A program made the position numbers and the translations under genes. The notes beneath the pieces are model-generated. The model searched no databases and was not told the origin of the DNA. It worked only from the letters and a program-made list of their open reading frames with translations. This document shows positions 21,146 through 33,363 of a stretch of 64,000 bases of DNA, piece after piece. The stretch's first letter is position 1; each line of letters starts with the position of its first letter. The stretch is from Capsicum annuum (lineage: Eukaryota; Streptophyta; Magnoliopsida; Solanales; Solanaceae). The stretch lies in assembly GCF_002878395.1 (NCBI RefSeq), contig NW_025856403.1:181522-245521 (forward strand), written 5' to 3'.

Positions 21146-23430
21146 TATAACACCTCACACTTTCGAACTAGAAATCAAATTATTGTTCCTACATGTTGAA
21201 GCTCTAATAGAAATTATTTCAAACTGAGAATACGTGTCATCATCTTTATCCTCGTCTTTGAATTGCATTCGAGGCGGAAAATCTTCATAGGAATCACTTA
21301 GAGCAAAGTTGAGCTAAGAACCTTTGATTTGACTAACTCTTTGTATTCAATTTTTTAAGGGTCTACTTTGAACGTGTATAACATTCGATACAAGTAAAGG
21401 TTTGTGTCTCAAGACCCACCAAATTGTAGATAATTTAGTCAGCTTTCCAATGATTCTAATTTCTCCCAAATCCAATACCCGAGCAAAAGGTTATAGCCAT
21501 ATTCGTGAGAGAGGCAGTTAGGTCGCGTGCTCCAACGCACACTCCTAATTTACAGCTGTTGGTTCCACATTTTTAAGGGCTTTATAGTCATTTCTTCCCT
21601 TGTAATTTCTAACCCACACCTGATAACCCTCAAGGGATGATATTTTCCTTCTATTTCATCAATTAAACATCTCAAATCCTATCAAAACATAACCTAGCTG
21701 CTCCCAAAGATCAAGAATTCAACCCTTTTAATTCAAGATTCTCTAGAAAAGTATAAAAAATAGGGTTCCATTCTTCAAACCAAGGAACTTAAGGTATGTG
21801 GGACTACTCTAAAAACCATGGGTGTAAGTTTAATTGTTTTTATCGAGATTATAAAAATATCCAATTCTATTTTATAATGAATTGTTCGATATTGTTTTCA
21901 TGAAGTATGTACCAAGGGATTGTTTTGATGAAAATAAACATTGTCTTGGACCAATTTTCATGGAAATTGAACTGTAACCATATATATATATATATATACG
22001 ATTTTGTGTGTTTTGTAAAGTGAATTGAGAGCATGAACGACTAAACTCCCTCTCCTTTATGATATCTCTCATTTCAAGTATTGTGAATTGTTTAAATGCA
22101 TGAATTTTCTCAAAGAAAACTAGTGACTGAATCCTTTATTAATGATCATGGAATGATATGGGTTGTGACGCATTGAGATGGGGTTTGTGAATGGAAAATC
22201 TTTATCATGTCAAAATTAACAATTTCTATGGGTGTAGAGCATTATAAACATAACATGACCACCTTATATTTATATTATTGAAAGGAGAGTGATTTTGATG
22301 TAAACTCAAATGAAAACCTATTGCATGACTCTCCCTCACTTGATGTTTAAAAGCGATGGGTGGTCATTAATATGATAATAAGTAAAAAGGGTTGCAGATA
22401 TGATATGATGTGATTTGATTGACTTACAAGTCAGGGTATGATGATACCCAGTGATTTTATGCCCTTAACAAGATAAGTATTGAATGTTTTGATAGTATGA
22501 AGTATGTTTGTCTTAAGGAACTAAAAGTTGGGCTTAAGAGAGCTAGTAGGTTACTTGAAGAAGTATTTGAGTGTAAGGAAACATCGATGGAAACCGTAGT
22601 ATCTGATGCGGGACTTATGATGTATTCTCCTACATGAAAGGACATTCAAGACATCTTACATGGGGGGATTTCCTATAGTGTGCTCACATGGGGGTATCAC
22701 CACACCTACTTGGATTGGGGGCTTGGCCGCTGAGTTAAGGGCGGGTCACACATAGCCCGTGGGATTACAGATTTTTAAGGTGTCTTGACTTGCTCAAAAG
22801 AATAATAAAGAGTGGGTAAGTGTTATCAAGATTCGTTTTAAAGTTCTCTAAAGTATGCCCATGTATTTTTTTTGTATTGTGTTCATTGATACTATGAAAT
22901 GCTCTCACTTATTTCATATAAAAATCTGTTATTTTGAGTTATTTCACATACCAATACAACAATATTGACCCCCTATATTTCAGGATCAGAGGCACAGTCA
23001 GGGGTCCTGCTAAGCAGTAGGTTGAATTCAGTCAGAGATTGCTTTTGGTGAGCCTATCTTATTTTGGAAGACCTGTTTTAGAACATTGTAATTTATTTTA
23101 GTTCATGGCTCGACCTGGTGCCTTGTCCCAATATTGTAATTTATTTTAGTTCATGGCTCGACCTGGTTCCTTGTCCCAATTTTTAGACAGATGTTGGGTT
23201 TCATGTTATTAATGATTTTGCAGATTGGTGTCATGTGTTTTTGATGTTAAGCATTTCCTTTCAAATTATTCAGTTTACTTATGAGATTGACCATGTTACC
23301 ATTATGTTATCTTTCCACAGTTCTTGATATTACATGACCATTATGCATGATTTCCAGATAGCGATAGGCGCTCAGGCCTTCACGGTTCGAGATGCACGTT
23401 GCAGCCAGGGTCTTAGCTCGGGTCATGACA
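21146..23430 (+). mobile_element. Solo LTR, gypsy type
   Basis: Begins TATAACACCTCACAC (from TGTAACACC with one change) and ends GGGTCATGACA. GTTTT immediately precedes (21141-21145) and follows (23431-23435), a perfect 5-bp duplication. The body shows the LTR pattern seen in the other families here: a U3 with ATCCAATACCCGAGC, a leader with AAGGTATGTGGG at 21791-21802, and a 3' part with GGTGCCTTGTCCCAAT. There is no internal region and no primer site, so the internal part was lost by LTR-LTR recombination. The orientation follows from the TG...CA ends. Confidence 0.85.
23085..23180. repeat. 48-bp tandem duplication in the solo LTR
   Basis: Two units, 23085-23132 and 23133-23180, each starting ATTGTAATTTATTTTAGTTC and ending CTTGTCCCAAT. 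They differ by one visible base (GGTGCC against GGTTCC), so the duplication is recent. Confidence 0.9.
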
Positions 23431-23435
23431 GTTTT
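23431..23435. repeat. Solo LTR target duplication, right
   Basis: GTTTT, identical to 21141-21145. Confidence 0.75.
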
Positions 23436-23680
23436 CTTAACAATTTTCTTATGGATCAATTTAGGGTATCAATGTTGAAACATTGACCCAAATATGAGAT
23501 TAGTTTTTTTAGGCTGTAATTGACCAATGAGTTTATTTGATACATTATGCTATTTTTCACACTGTTCAAGTAAGTGTGCGACTCCATATGGGGACATCCT
23601 TTTCTGTCTACAGTCCATTCACATATTTGAATTGAGTATGCACTGAATATATAGACTCTTACGTATATTCTATAACGCAC
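23436..23680. other. Unassigned spacer before the copia LTR
   Basis: No match to the left half of the copia LTR at 61257-61440, so it is flanking or inserted DNA. No supported gene. Confidence 0.4.
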
Positions 23681-23833
23681 ACTAACTGCACTAAATAGGT
23701 ACTAACTCAGTAGTGCTTTCCACTAACAAGAGAAACTTAAAAACTAAACAACAATTACTCAAGACGAAGTCAAAAATAGTAAAACGCTAAAAGAAAGCTA
23801 TAGTAACTTTTTTTTTGAATCACTTATTTAACA
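23681..23833 (-). repeat. Copia-1 3' LTR, truncated
   Basis: Matches only the last ~150 bases (plus) of the right LTR, ending CACTTATTTAACA. The left part is missing. Confidence 0.8.
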
Positions 23834-25050
23834 TTCCCCCTTGATTCAAAATCGCTGACACCCAGCAATGATCTGAAGTAAACATGCTTTTGATAGAGCA
23901 ACCCTTTTGTGCATATATCTGTTACTTGATCATTGGTGTTGCAAAACTTCAATATGATCTTTTGTTTTTCCACCATCTCACGAATAAAATCTAAGTGAAT
24001 GTCAATGTGTTTTTTTCTTCCATGAAATGTTAGATTCTTAGTCATTCCAATTGTGCACTTGTTGTCACAAAATATTTCAGTTGCTTTCTCTTGCTTCTGG
24101 TTAAGATCAGCCAAATTATCCTAAGACAAATGCATTGTTAGGCTGAAGAAGTTATTGTGATATACTCTGCCTCTGAAATCGACAATGTCATCGTTGATTA
24201 TTTCTTAGAACTCTATGTTATTGTAACTTATACAAGACTAAAAGTGTTGCCTGATGTGCTCTTCCTATCATCCACAGAGCCTCCCTAATCACTATCAGTA
24301 TAGCCGACCAATTTAAAATTTGAAACATGAGAGTACCAAATACCATATTCCAGTGTCTTAGCAATATAATGTAGAATCCTTTTCACAGCTCCAAAATGAT
24401 GCTTGGATGGATTTCTCATAAACCTTATAACGACACCAACAAAGTATGAAATATCTGGACGAGTATGAGAAAAGTAAATCAAACCTCCAACTAGACTTCT
24501 AAAACTTCTTGCATTGGCTTGCCCAGTACCATCTTCCAGCTGCAATTTTTCATTCATATTCATGTGTGTTGCTTGCTTTCTTATGTATAGAGTAGGCTCA
24601 CTTTCACTCCTTTCAAACCCATTTTGAACAAAATAGGAATTGATTTTTCTAAACTAAGCGTGTGGTGCTTATTTCAACCCATAAATTGCTTTCCTCAGCT
24701 TGTACACCCTTTTCTCTTGTCCACTGATTTTGAAACCTTGAGGTTGAGCAACATAAACCTCCTTTTCTGGTTCACCATTCAAGAACACTAACTTAACATA
24801 AGTTGATAAGGTGACCATTTAAGTTGAGTAGCCAAGGCAAAAATTATTCTTACCATTTCAAATTGAGCAACAGGGAAAAATATCTCTTCAAAATCAATGC
24901 CCTGCTGATGTGAGTATCCCTTCACAACAAGTCTTGCCTTGTGTCTCTTTACACTTCCACTTTAATCCAACAATATTTTTTTCATTTGGTAAGTCGGTGA
25001 GATACCATTTTTCATTTCTTTGTATTGCCATAAGTTCTTCCTTCATTGCA
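23834..25050 (-). pseudogene. Copia-1 reverse transcriptase and RNase H, core deleted
   Basis: In sense: NNAMKEELMAIQRNEKWYLT (RT start), a shifted middle, PEKEVYVAQPQGFKISGQEK and RVYKLRKAIYGLK, then SESEPTLYIRKQ joined directly to MNMNEKLQLEDGTGQANARS. The normal segment between these, with the YVDD catalytic box (roughly 80 residues), is absent. RNase H follows: GLIYFSHTRPDISYFVGVVI, then NFKLVGYTDSD, then SVDDRKSTSGNTFSLV, and the end EIFCDNKCTIGMTKN with HGRKKHIDI. A polypurine tract, AAGGGGGAA on minus, abuts the LTR at 23834. Confidence 0.85.
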
Positions 25051-25828
25051 TTATTCCTGATACAAGAAAGACAAGGGGGTATGAAACAACACCAAAATCA
25101 GTCCACAAGTTCAAAGTGCTGAGGACCCTTTTGATGACCTCACTCGGATTCACTAACAGGAACAATAATACAGGAGATCGGGGTGTTTTTCAACACCTAA
25201 ACAGCCACCCCAAACTAATATTATCAACACAAGATAAAGGGCACAAAGAACAATAACAATATTAAAACAATACTCATTGGTTCCACAAGCAAAATACATA
25301 ACAATTACAAGATTATAGTGAACAAAAGGATAGATAGAAAGACTAAATAAAGGAAAAATTTTAAGAACCCAAGAACATATTCCACTCTTGGACCCTTAAT
25401 ACTACTCACAACAATTCACCTATCTCTTACATTGGTATAAGAGGGACCTCGATCTCCCAAGCATCAAACATTTTCAAGCTCGAATTCAACACGAGTGATT
25501 CCACACTCAAGTCAAAAACCCTAGTTACATTGTTTTGGCCAAGAGGTCTTTCTCACAAGATAGAGTGTGTAAATGTTACAAATTTCGATAATCTTCAAAA
25601 CCAAAGTAGTAAATGACCTAACATATTCTATTTATAGTAGATTACAAAAATAATGTGAAATGTCCAAAAGATCCCTTAGTCAATTGCTTCAATTTAGGCG
25701 CCCTTGGTGTATAGAATGTGGGCTGTTTTGGATCCTTTTTAGGCCCCCCTTTGCACTTCATTTTCACACACCAAGTCTCGGGTTCAACTTATGCCCTCAT
25801 AAATCCATCTACGTGATCATACCTGTAT
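25051..25828 (-). repeat. Element B 3' LTR
   Basis: 778 bases, TGATACAAGAAAGACAAG to CATACCTGTATCA. 25180-25828 is repeated at 37418-37902 plus 58596-58768 (shared: TATTATCAACACAAGATAAA and CGCCCTTGGTGTATAGAATG). Confidence 0.8.
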
Positions 25829-27766
25829 CATCCTTCCCTTCTTGAAAAGGATTCGACCTCAAATCCGTACTTTGCAAAATCAAGAGAAGAAAAACAAGCA
25901 CACATCCTCATGAAATAAGGGTTTGGTTTAGAAAAATAAACATATCAACATGCCATGCTAGGGGGAAAAAATTTGAAGTATATCAACAGGTCCTTTGTAT
26001 TAAACATGGAAAGACTAGTACAAATGTTAAAAAGGAAGTGGCTTAGATAAACATAAAAAAAATTAGCCTAAATCAAGAATAAACCTCGCCCATCCTAAGA
26101 TGGCACCGAGATCAAATGGTATTCGTAACCAAGGGCTTAGGTTTCGGCCATTCCTACTTTCCCCTATGGTGTCGTCCTCAAAATTAGGCATACCCTTTGT
26201 ATCTGATATGGGTATGATCATGATCGGGGTCAAATACATCAAGAATCGAGCTAGGGGGGCTTCCCATCCAAGGAACAAGCTTTGAAGTATAGAGAACAAG
26301 TCCCATAAGCTCCAAAACTGTTCACTGTTTATCCACATTCATGTTCATTCGCCCTTTGTAAGGGTTTTTTAGTCATTTATAATAAGTTAACCTAGGTATA
26401 AATATAACCTCATTAGGTAATTTTTGGGAGAATTTTGGAGAATATATTTTGTAGCCTCTTTGAGAGTTTTTAGTAAGGTGGAATCCTTGTGTTGATCATT
26501 TGCTTAGAAACAGAGATTGCTTGAAAATTCTGGTTCCCTTGAGATCACGTAAGAGATAGATTTAGGTTGTGTGTGATATTAAAGGTCTAAAAGTGGAAAA
26601 ATCTTTTGGGCTGTTAATATTATACCATCCATTTATCTATCTATCTATCTATCTTTACTTTTTTGTAATCGTTTGTCTATATCTAGTGTAATCGGTTTGT
26701 GGTCTTATCTTGTAACCGTGTGTTGTTTTTATTGCATCTTGTTCATCAAGTGTTGTTTCTATTTTAGTGTGTTTTACTCTTGATATCACTTCCCTTCTTG
26801 TTCTTCATGCGACTTTGAGAAGGTAATCAAAAGGGTCTATAGTTCTTAAACTAGTGGACTGATATTGTTTTTTGTGTTGTTGTGTTCTTGGGGAGTTTGG
26901 TATCAATATCTCTTTGGAAAATATCATGAGCACAAAGAGGGTAGAGAAAGGTGTCATACAAGTCAACTCCAATTAGGGTGTCCTCATTTCATTACTTACT
27001 AATTTCAAGTTCATCACAAAGAAGGAGTAGATAGCATTACTAGGCATACAACTCTTTTTCTTTAACGAGAGTAGTCCCTACATAGACATAAAATATCATG
27101 GACAGAAAAGGGATCACACTTAAGAAATAAAAAACAAAGGCCAAGACTACTCCTACCATACTCTAAGATGGCACCGGAGTCAAATATAAGAAGTAGCCAT
27201 GGGCATGGGTTTTGGTCATTGTCTATTTCTAAATGGTAACCCGCGCTTAGATTCATGCCATGATGGGCAGCCCAGGGATACGACCAAAGACCATTTTTAT
27301 AAGTACAATCACAATTCGGGTTTCCTATACTTTTAAACAAATCAAGGTCATCTTCATCAGATTGATTATTTTATACGCCCTCACTAGTTGTTGGTAACCC
27401 GAAGACCAATGTAGATTCACCTTGGTTTTAACAAGGGTACACTAGTGTGTGAGTACTGTTGTTAATTGTTAATTTAACCTTGTTCATGTTATAAGACCTC
27501 ACACTAGATAGACATAAATATTCTTACAAGAAGAATCAATTTTGTCATCTAAAGGATCAACTAGTGCTTGCGTACTTACAACAAGAATGTGGTCCTCACA
27601 TGACCTAACATCACCAAGAGTATCACTAGATGAATACTCGAACACCTCTACTCTAGGTAAATTCACAACTACATCCAAATGGCCACTACTAGCCACATCA
27701 CAACATTCTAAGCTTATAGGAGTGTAGGGGATAGCGTTTTTACCTCGTAGCTCACACGAGCTAAAG
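25829..27766 (-). other. Element B internal remnant
   Basis: Holds two diverged copies of one module, near 26085-26150 (CTAAGATGGCACCGAGATCA) and 27160-27220 (CTAAGATGGCACCGGAGTCA). In minus these read LRIPFDLGAILGWARF and LLIFDSGAILEYGRSS within the open stretches 26063-26338 and 27062-27340. A further open stretch, 27499-27696 (SGHLDVVVNLPRVEVFEYSS), has no known motif. 26407 has TATAAATATAACC on plus, and an (ATCT)n run lies at 26632-26654. No catalytic domain is visible. Confidence 0.5.
26632..26654. repeat. (ATCT)n microsatellite
   Basis: About five perfect ATCT units. Confidence 0.9.
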
Positions 27767-30700
27767 TGTAAAGATCCATTTTATCGTTACTAAATTCTTC
27801 TTAATAAATTTATGAAAATTCTTTATTTTCATTCCTAATATTAATTTGGGTCCAAATTAGCCAATGTTTTATTTATTATGTTACCTTAAACTTTTTGGCG
27901 AAGATTTTAGCCTTCGGATGTGTCTAGATAGACTCAAGCCCGATGAATTTAATTATTCATGAGTTCTAGTATCAACAACTTAGATTAAAATTTCTTTAGC
28001 TATTAATTAAGGTCATACAATATCCCTAACACAAAGTTAAGTTTAAAACTTTATTTTCATAGAGTTTCGATATGGGTTTTTATTAGGGTAAAATTCAAAA
28101 GATTATATATCTTATAATATAAGGAGTTATGAAACCCAAAACCCACAAAATTAAAGAAATCAGAGTCCTCTTTCCAAAGCAAGAAACCGTTCCTCAATTC
28201 GAATTTGGAGTAAAAGGTTATGACTGTTTTATTAAGCACTGTCTGAAGCGGGATTTTGTTGTAGCGACATTTCTGATGGTATTTAAATCAGCTTCAGCCA
28301 TATTTTAAGTCTAAAAACCCTAAATTTTATTCTCCAATCCCAAACAGGTGATTTTCCTAGGCTTAAGGTGAAATTTCTTTGTTGAGATAAGTTTTTTGAT
28401 TATTATCTTCGTATTTTAAATCTTTAACATCTTGAAATCCTTAAAAAGACCTCAAATGGTGGAAGATTTTTGGCGAATACTCAAGGGTGTTCTTAATATA
28501 ATCTAGATCTGATTCTAAACTATAAATTAAAGATTTCTAACATGAATTTTATAAAATAGATTATGAATTTTGATGGTTAGGAACCTTGAATTCCGTAAAG
28601 ATGAAACCTTTAGCATAAAAACTCCATTAATGGAGATGGATTAAGCTTGAAAGAGCTAATTAATGATTATTTGAACTTAGGAAATGATATATACCTTGAA
28701 TTAAGGGTAGAATTAGTGGGTTTGAATCCCCAAAATATTTGTTTGAAGAGTAATTATTTAATTACTTTTATAATTACTTGATCTTTAGATAATCAATTAT
28801 TCCAAGGCATGAAGAAAAGGAAAGAGCATCTTTGTTGCAGCTTGCTTCTTTAAAAATCATGGCTTCCAGGTAGGCTATGTTTACTGAATAGAAGATTGTG
28901 TTATTCTATATTTTCATAATTTAGAATTGATGTGAGAAAGCATGTCTAGGTATGCAGGCATGGAGTTGAGGTGGATAAAGATATGAGTACTTAAATTTAA
29001 TCTCAAAAACTATATTATTGATTGATTATGTGATATTTATAATATTATGTGTTATTTTCCTGAAAGGAGATTGTTGTAAATATAGTATATGAACATGATA
29101 TTTTTTTAGTTGTTCTAGTGATGAACCTAGTTGAGTTGTAATGGTATTACGTCGTATGTATTGTGCAATACTATGATGAGAAGAATTATTTTAAGACCGA
29201 ATATTGATGAGTATAGTAATATCTAACGGATAGATGACTTGAACTAGTGTGATGATTGTATTAATTGGAAAGAGGTAGAGGATAATGATGCCTGTAAATG
29301 TGATAGTTAAAGGTGGTGATGTTAGAATCCAAGTTACAGTATTTAAGAAGATAATGATATTTTTAATAATTAATGAGTAATTAAGGCCCCAATAGCGACT
29401 TGTATGAGTAAGAATTAAATTGTGATTTATTTAAGTATATTCTTATTTTGATATTGATTAAAATACTATGTCTATTGGATTCCCATGAAAGGCTAAATTG
29501 GTGATAATGATGGTTTATTGAATTGTATCTATGAGTGGCTTGTTTGAGAATGATAACTCCTTAAAGTAATGCTATGAATACTTGATGATTGGTATTTGGA
29601 CATGCTTAAAATTGTTGATGCTTGGATTGTTGATGCGTGTATAAATGATTGTTGAAAATTTACTTGATGAAACTGTCTTATTACTTTAAGTGTACTTGTA
29701 AATTGTTACATTGTTGTATGTTGTGAGGTTGTGTGGATATGATATTGATAATACTTGTTTATGGTGGATCGGGTACCATGCTTGTACAAATATGTATATG
29801 TTGGATCGAGTACCACGCCGGTACGGATGTGTATATAATGGATTGGGTACCACGCCGGTATGGATGTGTATATGTTGGATCAGGTACCACGTCGGTATGG
29901 ATATGTATATGTTAGATCGGATACCATTCCTGTACAGATACGTATATGTTGGATTGGGTACCACGTCGGTACGGTACATGAATATAGATTGTTCTCTACA
30001 GGTCATCACTATTTGGGAAAAAATAAGTCCCATAGCATGTGTATACATATTTGTGTTGAGTCTGTGGATGTTTACGGTATGGTTGATACTTTTGATGGTT
30101 ATGTGGCTTGTTTGTGAGCACTGCTTAATCTTTTATCGTTGTATTATTAATTCATTGGGTATTTGATTGTGTGATATCTATTTGAAAAAGTAGAACTTTG
30201 TACTTACTTATATGTTGGTTGACTTTCTTCATTCATACGTGTTTTAATGGTAGCTTACCAGAATAGCTAGTTATCATTCTTTAATATTATAATAGAGCAT
30301 TGATTGTTAACCCGAGAATTTAGTGTGGATTGTTTATGATTATGGGTTTGTTCCCATGAATATGAGTAATGAAACAGATAAGGTGAATAAAGAAGAATAG
30401 TGTTATATTAGTGTTGGATTGTGGTTGATTGTGTGAATTAATGAGGCCAGAATAAGCTAGTAGCGAATGTAATATTGATGGACTTGGAAAAGTAGTGGGA
30501 TGTTGTAACTTATATAGGTAGAATAATAATATTATTACAGGTTAGTTGATTTATATTCCATTCAGGATGTCATGATTTATTTTCCTTAATTCTATTTTAT
30601 TATTATATGGACTAACAAGGTCAGTCGATGATGCCTACCAATACATATGGCCATACATACCCTACTCTTCTACAATCATTTTAGGGGTGTAGACTGAATG

Positions 30701-31043
30701 AAGGTTAGTTGTAGTTACTAGATGGATGAAGATATTCAGCACTAACTTATGTATTTTCATCCTTTGAAATGTTAGAGTCTTTGTATTATTTTTTGATTGT
30801 CAGTTTATGCTGTAGTAGATAGCTTTTGTACATCTCTGGCCAAGTTTTGGGACAGTGAAGAACAATTTTATGAAGATTTTGAAAAAGTTTACTTATTAAT
30901 ATTTAATTTACGTTGTTATATTTAATCCACTATTTTCTTAAAAGTAGAAGTCTTCCGCTTATTTTTAGTTGGGTAGTAAGGGTTCTCCTAGCTATTTAAA
31001 ATAGTGTAGGTGCCCGCACGGTCCAATAGTTTGGGTTGTGACA
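27767..31043 (+). repeat. LARD1 5' LTR
   Basis: Collinear with 33364-35664 (e.g. TTAATTTGGGTCCAAATTAG, GTCTAAAAACCC). It ends GGGTTGTGACA just before the primer site. It contains a 37-bp minisatellite at 29767-29973. Confidence 0.85.
29767..29973. repeat. 37-bp minisatellite in LARD1 5' LTR, ~5.6 units
   Basis: Units start GATCGGGTACCA and end GTATATGTTG, each with a GGTACC and a CGCCGGTAY core. Five full units plus a partial one. The overlapping open frames here are by-products of a repeat with few stops. Confidence 0.9.
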
Positions 31044-31058
31044 GTTGGCATCAGAGCC
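31044..31058 (+). promoter_or_regulatory. LARD1 primer-binding site
   Basis: GTTGGCATCAGAGCC directly after the LTR end, close to the tRNA-Met complement TGGTATCAGAGCC. Confidence 0.8.
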
Positions 31059-33363
31059 TTAGATTCACCGGTCCCACCGGTACAAGAGAAATGGCAAGTA
31101 TAGTTCGGTAGATTGGTGTGTAGGGCGCTACACCCAATCTTTAAAAAGCTATGAGGCATGTAGAAGTTGTTTTCCTTTCTTTCACTCCATCATGCCAGTC
31201 TAATTTTTGACTATTGGGTTGGATCCAATTGGTATATAGACAATTCTAATTGGTATCTTAACAGAGCTCAATTGGAATGTAGTTGATTTCAATTGGTATC
31301 TTTGTAATTTTAAATAAAAATTTAGAAGATTTCAATTGGTATCTGTTAATAAGACTAAAGGTTGTTATTAATAGGTAAAGATTTGTGAAAGTAGTGAACT
31401 TATAGGTTGCTTGTGTTTGATATTTGGATAAACTTGTGTTGCTAGATTTTTGCCATTGTGGTGAATTATTTTTTAAAAATTTAAGTGAAAAAATTAGCTA
31501 AGTTATTTGTTGATAATTGTGATGGGATTATTTGATTTCTTGTTATTGTAAAACTAGCAATTCTATGGTGCTTACTTATTTTTTTTGGTACTATTATACT
31601 GATGAAATTGATGGTATGAGAATTGAGAGGATGATATGAGAACATAATGTCAAGAAAATATGGTGAAAAAGTGACATAAATAAAAGACTGAGGTGATATG
31701 CCTTTTCTATAATGAGAGTTTCTTGTTAATGATGTTGTGGATGGATCCTTGTGTGGATCAATTATTTAATATTATGTGGGAATCCTTATGTGGTCCGATC
31801 ATTGAGAGTATATTTTGAATTTTCGTGCATTTATATTATTGAAATTTATAATAGGTTCCTTGTGAGGACTAGCTAAGTGACAATATTTTGAGGTCCTTAT
31901 ATGAACAAATTCTTAATGCTTGACAAAATAATGAGTTTTAAATAAAGGTGACAAAAATTAGTAGAGATTGTTGGTACCAACAGAATTTTATTGATTCAAT
32001 AACTTATCTGGAATGTGATATTACTGATGAGACTGTTAATGGCCCGCAATTGATTTATTTTGTTTGGCCTTCTTTATGTATTAATAGTGTGGAAACCACT
32101 CTTGGGGTATTTATGAGTTAAGTAAAGCCCGTAGTAAAAAAATATTGTTATATATAAATAAGAATGACTCTGCATATCTTAAATTAGTATTAGTGATATT
32201 GGGGTATTTTGGCTTGGCAACGAAGTGATTAACGTGTGAAAAATGTTGAGTTAGTGATTTCTTGGACATCAATTGTAGCTGTGGATTTGTGTATTATAAA
32301 AAACCTTGAGAAGATCAATTATTGTTGATTTGATCTTGTGGCTGAATTATGCATTTGCATGTCCACTGAGTTGGTTGATATGTGACACTTTCAGAGGATA
32401 GTAATTCTCATGATAGTAGCAATGCAAAATTAAATAACTTAGTTACACCCATAAAATAATTAAGAATGACCCTGGAATAAGTGCATTGTTAAATGGCATA
32501 ATTGACCTTTTGTTGGGTGATTCTTGATAGTTATTGTTTGTTTAGTGATTAAGACATGATGATTAGATGAATATTAACTATATTGTTGAGGAGAATGTGT
32601 TGTAGGTTATAATTCTTTGGAATCCTTATGACCAATTGTTGTAAGCCTATGTAATGAGTGAGAGGTTATATTGTCATCTATGTATAGTGGCAAATACTAA
32701 GCTTGAACCGTAGGTGATCTTGAGGTGAAAATAATAATGCTAGTGAAATGTTGAAGCTAGATTTATAGAATGCATTTAATAGTCTTAATTGAGTTCATGC
32801 GGATATCTAAGTTTTGTGACTTGTAAATGGTGTGGTGACTTGCATATGATAAAGATGTAGATTCTCCAGAGGATAGTCTTGGTTAGAAATCGAGTCAGGT
32901 GTCTCAGAGAAAATTTGTGTGTTGGGTGGATTTGGTGTGACTTGTTTAGTATTGAAATTCGAATAATAAATTCATGTAGCATCTCGTAGCACTTTTTAGA
33001 ATTGAATTCAGGAATCTGGAGCTTTGGAAGAGAAAAAGAGGTGCTTTTGGATGTTTGTCTTCATCAAGGTGAATCTTTTAACCATCTTTATCTTGGTTTC
33101 ATAAAACTCAAGTTTTTTACTTAGGCCATTGAAAGGAGAATAAGTGATTCGTATATAAATATTTAACTCCATATCTTCGTATTTTGAAAAACTTTGATAG
33201 AACGATTGAGTATAGAATGTGGGTTGGTTGATAACGATATCAAGTGAGTGAATTGGGTAAAGTATAAGCAACTCTATTAGTAATGTCTCTCTAATTTCAA
33301 CCTCGTGCTTTTGTCCACTGAATGTCCGTTCGGGGATGAACGAATGGTAAATTGGTATCCGAT
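31059..33363 (+). other. LARD1 internal region, non-coding
   Basis: Begins with a leader (CACCGGTCCCACCGGTACAA) like that of related gypsy elements. 31210-31345 has four to five loose copies of TTCAATTGGTATCT. No RT, integrase or gag motif in any frame. The end (CCGTTCGGGGATGAACGAA near 33330) matches the region before the polypurine tract of the chromovirus at 8 kb, so this is probably a deleted relative of such an element. Confidence 0.6.

Noticed and set aside
23404..23440. Continuation of the solo LTR into an internal retrotransposon region
   Set aside because: No primer site follows GGGTCATGACA, and a perfect GTTTT duplication closes the element there.
26340..27000. Separate LTR with TATA box (TATAAATATAACC at 26407) inside element B
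   Set aside because: The region looks leader-like, but I found no partner copy, TG...CA ends or duplication to define an element.
29767..29973. CRISPR-like array of ~37-bp repeats
   Set aside because: Units are contiguous with no unique spacers, lie inside a plant retrotransposon LTR, and no cas-like gene is present.
29711..30166. Long overlapping open frames in several registers (also 35294-35718)
   Set aside because: They are produced by the 37-bp minisatellite, whose unit is nearly stop-free; the encoded periodic peptides are by-products.
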